A stretch of DNA of 64,000 nt from Candidatus Aenigmatarchaeota archaeon (GTDB lineage: Archaea; Aenigmatarchaeota; Aenigmatarchaeia; GW2011-AR5), in NCBI GenBank assembly GCA_016198685.1, contig JACQID010000008.1, positions 62,001-126,000 of the forward strand, in the 5' to 3' direction. The notes under the pieces are model-generated. The model was not told where the DNA came from and did no database searches. It worked only from the letters and a program-made list of their open reading frames with translations. Shown here piece by piece: positions 55,432 to 64,000 of the stretch. Every line of letters starts with the position of its first letter. The first letter of the stretch is position 1. Position numbers and translations under genes: made by a program.

Positions 55432-58400
55432 CTATGTCTTTTTTATGAAGCCGGGCCTGGGTTCAAATAATGTGCCCTGGCTCTTTAGCCTTTCTATTAT
55501 TTCATCGGCATTCTCAACACCCTGTTCTTCAGCAGCGGCCTTCAGGTCCTCAATTGATATTTCGCCGCCGCGTTTGTCAAAGGTTGAGATTATGTCCGTT
55601 ATTATAACTATCTTTCTTCTTTTATTTGAAGTGACACCGGATTCCATCATGTCTATATCGAACTTGCCTGTGTCATAATCATAGCCCAGTTGGGACAACG
55701 AGTATTTCATGAGTCTTATAGAGCGCTCGGCATCTTCCGGAAGAACTTTGTTGTCCAATCTCACTTTTGCCGAGGCCTCAGCCAGTCGTAGCAGCGCTTC
55801 GTATTGCCTTAGAGTTATGCTTACAGTATTATTTTCGTTATCTCCCGGATTTCTCATCTCGACATAGAACTTCTTCAAGGTATCCGCCGCATCCTTGCTA
55901 AGCACTACAGATGTGATTTTCTGCTTGGCATAGGCGATGTATTTTCTTAAGGTATGGGCATCTATGACGGGTTCAACGACTTCTGGCGTTATTCTTGACA
56001 TGGTTATGTGCTCTGCAAGGCGCTCGTCGAGATTCCTGTCAGGCTTGTCGCGCAGGGCGAATTTGAGATCAAATCTTGAAAGAAGGGTTTCTGAAATCTG
56101 TATCTGATCTACTATCGGCATGTAAGGATCGAACCTTCCGAGCTTGGGATTCGCGCCGGCAAGAACAGCAGTCTGGGCAGGGAGTGTAGCGACAATCGAC
56201 GCTTTCGCGATGCTAATCGTATTGTGAAGTACCATGCCGTGGGAAACAAACACCTCGCCGGGAACGCTTATATCATATGACCACTCTTCGGTTTGATCCC
56301 TTATTTTTTCTATTTTTTTTATTCTGCAGAGTGCTACTTCCCCGTGTGCTATATTTTTAAGCATATGGACATCTCTTTCGTTTGTAATGATGCCATCTAT
56401 TATCTGTAGCAGTGCTTTTCTGTACGATTCGACAAACTCAGGACATGTTTCACCTCTCTCCCACAAAGAGATGGATTGGTGGGATCGTCCTGTCTTCTCT
56501 GCAATTTGAAACAGTGATATACCAAAATGTTTTCTGAGACTCTTCAAGTCCTCTGTGTTAGCAAAGTCCGAAAGTCGGCGCTTGGCCAACTTAAGTTCTT
56601 CCAGGCGCTTTTCTAGTAAAGGAATGATTCGGGATATTTTGTCTGTAGTGAATGCAAATTTTTCCCCATACTCAGTTAGGGTATAGCCAAATACCGTTTT
56701 TTCCGACAGGCCTAAACTTCGTAGAAGCGTTCGCATGGTGTTTCCCAATGGCAATGTTTCGGAATAATGTCTTCTTAAAGTTCTATTTCCGGCGTATTCT
56801 AGTATTTTTTGATTTTTGGCCGCATCAGAGAACCCTATGGAGCTCTCGAATTTTCTAAGATTCTCTTCGCCGGTTATTATGATCCTGTAAATATCGTGAA
56901 CCGAACGCGATTTCCTTATTGAAGTTGTTATGCCAAACCTGAGGAGTAAATCTGATATCTGTATGCCGAGATCTTTGCTTGCCGTAGTATAAACTATGTA
57001 GAAACCCGACCCTTGGCATATACCCCCGTCGCCGTCAAACAAGGCTCTGAGCATAATAGCAATGTCAGCTTTCTTGCATTTCATAAAAAGAGCGGGAATC
57101 TTTTTTTTGTATGAATTCATCAGAAGCCGGGGCTCTATAGAATTGATGTAATCCGCAAGTTCCATGGATACATAGCGTAGCATAGTTCTCCCTTTTTTCT
57201 TATGAACGTAAGGCGCAAGACCGAATAGATTCTGCGTTATGGATTCAAAATCTTTGAGCAACAGCTCGTTAGAATTAGTAAAGGAAATGCCGCAATTTTT
57301 GCCTCGATTTACCTCATGAGAGCCTTCTGATATAAGGTATCCGAGGAATTTGCACATTTCTGGAGAATTGTGATTCGGAATGTTTATATGTTTGGCATTA
57401 TAATGGTTGTTTTTCGATAGTTTTACGATTACTTTTTGTTCCTCGCCCTCTATGGGAAGACATTTTGGTATCGGAACGAATTCTCCTGATTGCAATTGTT
57501 CGGATGGCCTTGTTATGAACGTTTTACCGTTGAAGACGAAAAACGGATGTCTTGGGGTGACGGTCACTTCGCGGCCGTTTTCCAGAATTATCCTATAAAA
57601 ATGCTCAGGTGCAGCGTGTTTGCTGACTCTAAAAGTCCGCGCTTTTTTTATGTCCACAAAGTCGGTCACGAGTATCTCCGGCCCGTTCACTTCGGCAAAG
57701 AGGCAGTCATCGCCTTTTTTTATTCTCGAGCTATTTTCTTCAAGCATTCGTTCTACAAGGTCTCTTATTTTTATGTGTTCTCCGGTCGCAAGCGTTATTT
57801 CGGTGTCGCCGTGATAGCTTTCTACCGACATCGCTTCATGCATCGCGATCTGGTCGTCCTTTCCCATCTTGTCAAATTCGTCAATAGATATCACAGATTT
57901 GTTTGTAAGTATCAGGGCTCCTGCTTCAAGAAGCCATCCGCCCATTATTTCGTCCTTGCGCACGCTGGCGGTTAATCCCGCGCCCGTGGCTCCGGAACCG
58001 GAGACGTAACGGCCGCGGGGCATTATGTCCGACACGAACTTGAGCATTATGGACTTGCCTACTCCGGGGTCTCCGGTCAGAAGTATATGGATGTTGCCCC
58101 GTATGTGCGACCCATCAGGCAATTTATGCGCTACGCCGCCGAATAATTGCAACGCAATTGCCTCTTTTATTTCCGCAAACCCGTAAATGCCAGGAGCAAT
58201 GGAAGCGACAAGTTTCTCATAGATTTTCGGGTCAGCGGCCATGGCCTTGATCATCATTTCGTCTTCCTTTGTTATTTCGACATCGTCAAACTCCATTTCC
58301 GAGAACTCAACATGCAGGGCTTCCATCATCATGTCCATCTTAGTGCTAAGTTTTCCCTTTATGCGCTTAGGAACTTCCTTGAGTATGCCAACGATCTTAA

Positions 58401-59040
58401 GTCGGTTGCCAGGGTCGGTTCTCTTCTGCATTCTTGGCGTTGTGAGGTCTTCTTTGAGGAAAATTGCAATTTCTCCCGGCTGGTCGCCTTCCGTCACTTC
58501 GAACGGTTCAACACCTGTAAGCCAGCGCACGTCAAACATTTTTTTAGCGATAACGTTGAAGTCCCCCCGCCTTCCGCAGCCGCTTTCGGTGTAAGGCGGC
58601 CCGCAGATCGCAGGCTTCTGCACGATATTAGAGTCCTGTTTCATTGACATCTTAGTGTCGCATTCCGGGCACTGAAAGACAACTTCATATATCTGGGGCT
58701 TGACTTCTGTTGCAGACTTCACAACAGCGTCTATGCACCACAATTTGTCCATGTGCTTGGAGCGCAAATTCCTTATCCTGACCATCCTGCGTTCAGGTAT
58801 TGCGCGTATGCGGATGTTGACGTCTGCTTCCGGAACGATCCGTTTCGCAGCTTCAGCAAAGCCATCAAGGACCTCATTCGGAGCTTCAAGGAGCATATCT
58901 GCCGTTATCGGGTCGTACCTGTCAAAATCGTTGAAATCTATGGCGAGGGCGGATTCATTGTTCGCGGCCCTTTGCAACTCAGAGTTGTATCTCTCATAGA
59001 GGAATTCGTAAAGCTTGGAAACCGTGTCCTCGGAGGCCAT
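55432..59040 (-). CDS. mcm: MCM replicative helicase precursor containing an intein
   Basis: Walker A GDPGVGKS, SIDEFDKM, SRFDL; extein junction AMHEAMSVE/TISIAKASIVATL. Confidence 0.95.
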   Translation of the reverse strand: MASEDTVSKLYEFLYERYNSELQRAANNESALAIDFNDFDRYDPITADMLLEAPNEVLDGFAEAAKRIVPEADVNIRIRAIPERRMVRIRNLRSKHMDKLWCIDAVVKSATEVKPQIYEVVFQCPECDTKMSMKQDSNIVQKPAICGPPYTESGCGRRGDFNVIAKKMFDVRWLTGVEPFEVTEGDQPGEIAIFLKEDLTTPRMQKRTDPGNRLKIVGILKEVPKRIKGKLSTKMDMMMEALHVEFSEMEFDDVEITKEDEMMIKAMAADPKIYEKLVASIAPGIYGFAEIKEAIALQLFGGVAHKLPDGSHIRGNIHILLTGDPGVGKSIMLKFVSDIMPRGRYVSGSGATGAGLTASVRKDEIMGGWLLEAGALILTNKSVISIDEFDKMGKDDQIAMHEAMSVESYHGDTEITLATGEHIKIRDLVERMLEENSSRIKKGDDCLFAEVNGPEILVTDFVDIKKARTFRVSKHAAPEHFYRIILENGREVTVTPRHPFFVFNGKTFITRPSEQLQSGEFVPIPKCLPIEGEEQKVIVKLSKNNHYNAKHINIPNHNSPEMCKFLGYLISEGSHEVNRGKNCGISFTNSNELLLKDFESITQNLFGLAPYVHKKKGRTMLRYVSMELADYINSIEPRLLMNSYKKKIPALFMKCKKADIAIMLRALFDGDGGICQGSGFYIVYTTASKDLGIQISDLLLRFGITTSIRKSRSVHDIYRIIITGEENLRKFESSIGFSDAAKNQKILEYAGNRTLRRHYSETLPLGNTMRTLLRSLGLSEKTVFGYTLTEYGEKFAFTTDKISRIIPLLEKRLEELKLAKRRLSDFANTEDLKSLRKHFGISLFQIAEKTGRSHQSISLWERGETCPEFVESYRKALLQIIDGIITNERDVHMLKNIAHGEVALCRIKKIEKIRDQTEEWSYDISVPGEVFVSHGMVLHNTISIAKASIVATLPAQTAVLAGANPKLGRFDPYMPIVDQIQISETLLSRFDLKFALRDKPDRNLDERLAEHITMSRITPEVVEPVIDAHTLRKYIAYAKQKITSVVLSKDAADTLKKFYVEMRNPGDNENNTVSITLRQYEALLRLAEASAKVRLDNKVLPEDAERSIRLMKYSLSQLGYDYDTGKFDIDMMESGVTSNKRRKIVIITDIISTFDKRGGEISIEDLKAAAEEQGVENADEIIERLKSQGTLFEPRPGFIKKT
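56221..57819 (-). mobile_element. MCM intein (533 aa) with LAGLIDADG homing endonuclease and internal HTH
   Basis: Starts SYHGDTEITLATG, ends GEVFVSHGMVLHN followed by T; LAGLIDADG motifs FLGYLISEG and LRALFDGDGG. Confidence 0.93.
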
Positions 59041-59107
59041 GCTATAATAATCAATGAAAAATTTTTATACGGCGTTCCACGGGAAGGAGAGGTTATTGAT
59101 TTATATG

Positions 59108-62100
59108 TCATGGCGTTGTGTCGATAAGATCTATGACAAAGTCTTGCGTCTGTCCTGCCGTGACGACGCAATCTTCAACGGTTCCTGTATATGCAGGATC
59201 TTTACATTGCGAATGATCGCTGGGCCATGACCTACCAGAAGATCCGACATAAGCGGCTACCATGTATTTTCCTTTATTTAAGCTGCTCATCGTGTATCCA
59301 ACAGTTTGATCTTTATTGGTCGGAAGCTTTTCTGGGACTTCCAGTATTGCAGGCTCAACTTTGGTGTATCCCAATGAGGGGTCATCCTGGCTCACGAGAG
59401 TTTCTATATACACCCTTATATTGTCATATGTGCGGCCATTTGCGTTTATCCTGACAGTACCGCTTATTGTTCCCGAAGGCACCGTTGTTGTAGCCAAGGT
59501 TTCTGCTGGAGCTGGTGTGCGTGTTCCTGTAATGAAATTCAATAGTGTACACGCGGGTCCAAAAGTGCATTCCGATTCTTGTTTCATGCTCGCAGGACCT
59601 TGCGCCGCCCCTTCAGGTGAGCTTGTGGCGCACATGCCGGTGCCGACGTCGCACCCGAATTGGCACGTTTCGGAGAGTTCCGTGCCACAACTGGGCATCC
59701 TGTACCAGCTTTCCCTGCCGTTGTTGGTGCAGTAATATGATGCTTGGCAGTTACTCATCGTTTCGCCCGCACTTGCAACAGTCTGCGAGCCGCCGATTCT
59801 CGTGCCATAGTGGCATGTGTTCTTTTCACAGACGAGCCCCGCAACGCAGTCCGTGTCTATGGCGCATGCGGCACCATATTCTCCTTGACCAAGCGGTATC
59901 TGTTTCACTTCACCGCTCGGAATCAATACCACTTTCTGGAGCGAACCAAGAAAGTTGCTAATGCCGCATCCGAAATCGCAGGCTATGTCTGAGCTGGGTG
60001 ATGCGGCGCCAGTATTGGCGATTGTGGTTGTCGTGGAGGCGGTCGCAGCAGAAGTTATATCGGTAACTGGAACTGTTGTCGTAGTGGATGAAGCGCTCGC
60101 TCCGTCAGCCGTCACAGGCTCATAGTGGCATCCGAAGACAAGGAAGGCACATACTTTCCTGCTGGGTAACCATGTCACTTCAACGGAGTCTGTGGCGATT
60201 GTGTTGCCGCTGGACGCGTCTTTGACAAAAGCGTAATAACGCATTGTCCCGTAGGAATGTTGAGTCATAGATATGGAACATGTGGTCTGGCGGCATGCTA
60301 TAAGATCCCGTGGATCGGTCGCGGCTGTGGTGAGGTCCTGAATCATGATATAGCTCTGGGAAAGCGTCTTGCTGCCATCGGACAGGGTTGCCGTGGCCGT
60401 AAGAACTACCGGATTGCCAGTAAGGGGGATTGAATTGTCTGCAGTAAGTCTGAAAGACGTTATGCCTGCCCTGGCACCCTCCTGCGTCACGGTTCGCTTC
60501 TCTATCATTGAAGGGGTGACATCAACTTCGATGACGGCTATTTCGGCTTCTATACCGAGTTTCTGTGCCTTGGCAAGCATATAGCAAGTTGTGCCTGCCG
60601 GGCATTTGCTCTCGTCTATAGTTATTGGCATGACGCAGTCTCTTGGGATAGGATTGAGACTGTCGAAAGAGCGCGAAGCTCCTGCGCCGCCGCCGAATAA
60701 GGAATTAAATTTACTTTCCTTGAATATGTGCGGACCATTGAGCAAGAGCCTTATTAGCTCGCTAAATGCGCTGTCGGATTGTGAAATCAGGGCATAAGAG
60801 CATGAGTCTGCTGTATTTTCCTGGACGAATACCTGTCCACCTGTCTGTATATTCATGAGCCTTGGGGTGATTTCGTTTATTATTACGGGCGTATCCTGCG
60901 GGATTGTAGTTGTCGTGGATACCCTGCCGGCAACCGGCGGCAGTTCGTTGCGCGGCATCGTGGTGGTGGTTGAAGACGCCGTAGTCGACGAATAGTCGTT
61001 GCCCCACATCACGGCGGACACCTCCTTGCTCTGGGCGACTGTCGTGCCCACCGCATTAAGAACGGCAGTATAAAATCTTCTTGTTGCCGGCGTTGAGGAA
61101 TAGGCAATTGTAGTGCAAGTCTTGCTTGAGCATTCTGTTATTGTCTTGCAATTCGGCGAATCGGCCGTCACGCAAGGGGTTTCTCCGGAAGTTATTTCGT
61201 ATATTCTTACTTTGTATCCTTCAGGAAGTTGCGATAAATATGACGTTACTATCCCGTTTATAGTTATGGTGCTGCCTACCGCCAAGTTTGAGCGCAAAGG
61301 CGCAATGCCTACCGAGGTTATTTCGAGATAAGTCGTTGGCGGAACCGCAGAATCCAAAGGTTTGTCCGTTGTAGTCGTTGCCGTGGTGTATGGCTTGCAT
61401 GCATTGGCTTCGCATCCGTATGAGCATGATTGCCATTTTATTGTTGAGCAGTCAGCGTATCGGTAGCGGCGTTCGCTGCCGCTGCAGTAATAGCCTGCAG
61501 TGCATGTTGCAGGCGTTGTTGCGGTTGTGACTGTGATAGTTTTTGATGTCCCGGTCACCTTTCCTGTGTCGTCGTGGACATAAACATAATAGTTATATGC
61601 TCCGGGTGCCGTTTCGGTCACATGCCATGACGTTGAGCATGATGTTTGGGTTCCCTCACACAAGTAAGATTCTGCCAAGCGGCCGCTTATCTCGATCTTG
61701 GCCACATCCTTGTCATCAGTGCCGATGCCAACAAGCGTGAATGGCTTGCCCGCCTCGGCAGTCGATGGCGCAACTATCGTTGCTTTTGGCGGCTGGTTTG
61801 TTGCCGATGCTATCGTTGTGGTCGTGCTCCTCGTGCCGACTATGCAAATAAGTTCATCCTCATCGCAGATGAGGCCAGATGTGCATTGAGAATCCGACGT
61901 GCATGTTGAGCCCCATGTTCCCTTCGTTATTGTCGTGGTCGTGATGGTCTTGTAAACGCAGTTCCCGCCCTCGCGGTCCACTATCTCGCAGCGCAAGCCA
62001 GATGTGCATTGCGCGTCTGACGTGCAGAATGTTCCCCATCCTCCTGAGATCGTGGTCGTCGTGGTCGCAGGCTTTGACGGGGCGACAGATGCGCATATGC

Positions 62101-63031
62101 TTGAGCTTGTGACCCAGTCAAGACCGCTGCTTGTTCGGTCTTCAGATTGGGAAGAAGAACGCGGTATTCCTGCGCTGAGGCATTTCTGTTGCGTTGCCGA
62201 CCAGCCGCAAAGGGAATATATCGTGCAACCCGCGCAGGTCGTCGCCCGCGCGGCGCATTCATTGTTTCTCACTGTAACAGAACTTGGGACTGTTGTTGTC
62301 GTTGTTGTGGGCCCTGTCGATGAAACAGTTATGCTTATGGAAGAAGATGCAGTTTTGCCCGAAGTATCATCAACAAATCCGAGTACTGTGGTCGTGCCTA
62401 GCGGGAATTCAAGCTGGCTGAACTCGACCCTGCAAGAAGTCTGTATTCCTGAGCAATCGTAATCTTCAGAATGACCGTTATATAGAATCGAGAGACTGGC
62501 GATATCCCTGTCATCATTCCCTACTATGGTGATTGACCCCTTTTCGCCGACCGTCAACATTGTTTTTGCCGCGTACATGGAGATTGTAGGCTTGGCGCTA
62601 TCGGCTATTGTGGTTGCTGTAGGGCTTGGTTTGCATGTTCCTGCCGCGGCATCGCAGCCATAAGTGCAATATTGATCAAAAATTTGCGAGCAATCTGAAT
62701 TCTTCTTATATCGGTCATATCCATTCAAGCTACATACATATCCCGGGGTGCATGTTGTGGCCGTGTCAGGCTTTACGCAATATTTGATTTCGCTGCCGTC
62801 ACCCACATCTTTGCATATCATTTTGATGCCAGAACCGGATATTGTTGTAGTGTAACCACATTCAGCATCGCCGTCACATTTGTAAGCGTACGGCTTTGTG
62901 CATGTATCAACTTTCCCATCGGCGACATTTCCGCAGGGATCGACTGCTGCAAAGGATGGGGAAAATATAACAGCAATCAGAAGGAATGCCGCAAAAAATG
63001 CGATTTGAAGAAACTTTCGGGTAAATCGCAT
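59108..63031 (-). CDS. Large secreted Cys-rich/Thr-rich repeat protein (1307 aa)
   Basis: Signal peptide IAFFAAFLLIAVIFSPSFA; repeated CTSDxQCTSGLxC units, three C-x4-C...YGC units, TTTT linkers, Ig-like repeats. Confidence 0.85.
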   Translation of the reverse strand: MRFTRKFLQIAFFAAFLLIAVIFSPSFAAVDPCGNVADGKVDTCTKPYAYKCDGDAECGYTTTISGSGIKMICKDVGDGSEIKYCVKPDTATTCTPGYVCSLNGYDRYKKNSDCSQIFDQYCTYGCDAAAGTCKPSPTATTIADSAKPTISMYAAKTMLTVGEKGSITIVGNDDRDIASLSILYNGHSEDYDCSGIQTSCRVEFSQLEFPLGTTTVLGFVDDTSGKTASSSISITVSSTGPTTTTTTVPSSVTVRNNECAARATTCAGCTIYSLCGWSATQQKCLSAGIPRSSSQSEDRTSSGLDWVTSSSICASVAPSKPATTTTTISGGWGTFCTSDAQCTSGLRCEIVDREGGNCVYKTITTTTITKGTWGSTCTSDSQCTSGLICDEDELICIVGTRSTTTTIASATNQPPKATIVAPSTAEAGKPFTLVGIGTDDKDVAKIEISGRLAESYLCEGTQTSCSTSWHVTETAPGAYNYYVYVHDDTGKVTGTSKTITVTTATTPATCTAGYYCSGSERRYRYADCSTIKWQSCSYGCEANACKPYTTATTTTDKPLDSAVPPTTYLEITSVGIAPLRSNLAVGSTITINGIVTSYLSQLPEGYKVRIYEITSGETPCVTADSPNCKTITECSSKTCTTIAYSSTPATRRFYTAVLNAVGTTVAQSKEVSAVMWGNDYSSTTASSTTTTMPRNELPPVAGRVSTTTTIPQDTPVIINEITPRLMNIQTGGQVFVQENTADSCSYALISQSDSAFSELIRLLLNGPHIFKESKFNSLFGGGAGASRSFDSLNPIPRDCVMPITIDESKCPAGTTCYMLAKAQKLGIEAEIAVIEVDVTPSMIEKRTVTQEGARAGITSFRLTADNSIPLTGNPVVLTATATLSDGSKTLSQSYIMIQDLTTAATDPRDLIACRQTTCSISMTQHSYGTMRYYAFVKDASSGNTIATDSVEVTWLPSRKVCAFLVFGCHYEPVTADGASASSTTTTVPVTDITSAATASTTTTIANTGAASPSSDIACDFGCGISNFLGSLQKVVLIPSGEVKQIPLGQGEYGAACAIDTDCVAGLVCEKNTCHYGTRIGGSQTVASAGETMSNCQASYYCTNNGRESWYRMPSCGTELSETCQFGCDVGTGMCATSSPEGAAQGPASMKQESECTFGPACTLLNFITGTRTPAPAETLATTTVPSGTISGTVRINANGRTYDNIRVYIETLVSQDDPSLGYTKVEPAILEVPEKLPTNKDQTVGYTMSSLNKGKYMVAAYVGSSGRSWPSDHSQCKDPAYTGTVEDCVVTAGQTQDFVIDLIDTTP

Positions 63032-63062
63032 GCGTAATAATGCATGAGGCTGAATAAATAGC

Positions 63063-63647
63063 TTATTTAGGTAATTTGACTTTCAAATCCCTAAGTTTCT
63101 TCTCAAGCTTGTCAACCGCGTCCTTGACCTGAGTCAGGCTCTTTGCGCCTGCGCATACGACGCGGCCGGAAGAGAAGAGCAGGAACGCTACCTTGGGGTC
63201 AGGTATTCTATAAACAAGTCCCGGGAACTGCTCAGGCTCATATTCACTGTCCTCAAGCTGGAACGCCAGTTGATCTAAGTTCAACTCTGCGCCTAAATCA
63301 ATGGCAACAACGATATTTTCTATTTTGACCTTCAATTTTGTTTCGTCAACACGCAAGCCTATCTTCTTTATCTTGCCAACGACAATCTGAAGCGCCTCTT
63401 TCGCGGCATTGGTGCTTCTTGCGCCTACGCAGATGATTTTGCCGGATCGGAAAATAAGAGTGGCAACTTTAGGGTTGTCCAAGCGATATACAAGTCCCGG
63501 GAACTGCTCAGGCTCATATTCAGACGCTTCCATTATGGTCAAAAGCTTGTCAAGGGAAATTATTTTATCTATCTGGGTAGAAGCCACTACGTTTTCAACT
63601 TTTATTTTTACAGCCATGATATCCCCAGAATTTTGTGCATTATGCAC
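63063..63647 (-). CDS. tbp: TATA-box-binding protein (start probably MAVKIKV at 63617)
   Basis: Two direct repeats with YEPEQFPGLVYRLDNPKVATLIFRSGKIICVGA / YEPEQFPGLVYRIPDPKVAFLLFSSGRVVCAGA. Confidence 0.96.
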   Translation of the reverse strand: MHNAQNSGDIMAVKIKVENVVASTQIDKIISLDKLLTIMEASEYEPEQFPGLVYRLDNPKVATLIFRSGKIICVGARSTNAAKEALQIVVGKIKKIGLRVDETKLKVKIENIVVAIDLGAELNLDQLAFQLEDSEYEPEQFPGLVYRIPDPKVAFLLFSSGRVVCAGAKSLTQVKDAVDKLEKKLRDLKVKLPK

Positions 63648-63687
63648 AATATTACTTTTTATATGGTATGAAGTATTTAAATACTAA

Positions 63688-64000
63688 ATGCTGTACAGAA
63701 ATATTTTTCGTGTAACAATGCCTGCAGGCATGAGCCATGTTGACATTACGGATCATATCAATGAAGCAATAATTCAGTCCGGAATACAGGACGGCCTCTG
63801 CTCTATATTTGTTTCATCTCCTGTCTGTGGCATGATGGTAGGTGAAGCACACAGGCTGCTCATGGAAGACTTCAAAAATTTCTTCCGCATTGTTGATGAA
63901 AAAAAGATATACGCATATCCAAGCAATGCGCATTCGAGGATACGGGCATCAATGCTGCCGCGAGATGTCAATGTTCCCGTTTCCTCAGGAAAGCTTTCTG
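63688..64000 (+). CDS. YjbQ/UPF0047 family protein (partial at window end)
   Basis: MLYRNIFRVTMPAGMSHVDITDHINEAIIQSGIQDGLCSIFVSSPVCGMMVGEA...NAHSRIRASMLPRDVNVPVSSGKLS. Confidence 0.8.
   Translation, partial: MLYRNIFRVTMPAGMSHVDITDHINEAIIQSGIQDGLCSIFVSSPVCGMMVGEAHRLLMEDFKNFFRIVDEKKIYAYPSNAHSRIRASMLPRDVNVPVSSGKLS

Noticed and set aside
59191-62462. Plus-strand ORFs antisense to the 1307-aa protein
   Set aside because: Typical shadow ORFs on a Thr-rich coding sequence; the minus-strand frame has signal peptide and domain repeats.
61800-62600. Repeated GTTGTTGT/GTCGTGGT tracts as a possible repeat array
   Set aside because: Explained by poly-Thr linkers (ACN codons) read in reverse; no CRISPR-like spacing.
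1-64000. CRISPR arrays, cas genes, rRNA operon, transposase or integrase
   Set aside because: Looked for but not seen; no regularly spaced direct repeats and no recognisable Cas, transposase or integrase motifs.

Overview
This looks like a 64 kb contig from an uncultivated archaeon. Supporting evidence: Nop5/fibrillarin, aPelota, KH/beta-CASP aCPSF1 (FttA), RpoP, L37Ae, prefoldin, MCM, TBP, archaeal CCA enzyme, Hef-like helicase and ERCC4 nuclease, EndoQ, SepF and a proteasome beta subunit. The non-canonical tRNA introns and the split Hef are compatible with a DPANN/Micrarchaeota-like lineage, but that placement is inference. Housekeeping blocks are interrupted by accessory segments: toxin-antitoxin pairs (VapBC, RelBE-like, a HicBA-like pair with a short HicA), two class II Fic proteins, a large cluster of paralogous predicted lipoproteins and membrane proteins (about 25.2-36.3 kb), a second surface-protein cluster (16.3-19.5 kb) and a 1307-aa Cys/Thr-rich secreted protein. 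Most striking observations: (1) six of the eight tRNA genes I folded by hand carry insertions, several at non-canonical sites (D-loop, variable arm, T-loop); (2) at least five membrane-anchored proteins in one cluster share a tandem extracellular module and hinge motif, one fused to a large multi-TM protein, which may form an undescribed envelope complex; (3) an AbrB-like gene missing from the ORF track has its RBS+ATG one frame away from its body, and a similar disruption lies at the start of a downstream gene; (4) MCM carries a 533-aa LAGLIDADG intein with an internal HTH; (5) a run of perfect hairpins plus duplicated tRNA 3'-end fragments follows tRNA-Gly. All identifications come from reading the sequence; no searches were run.
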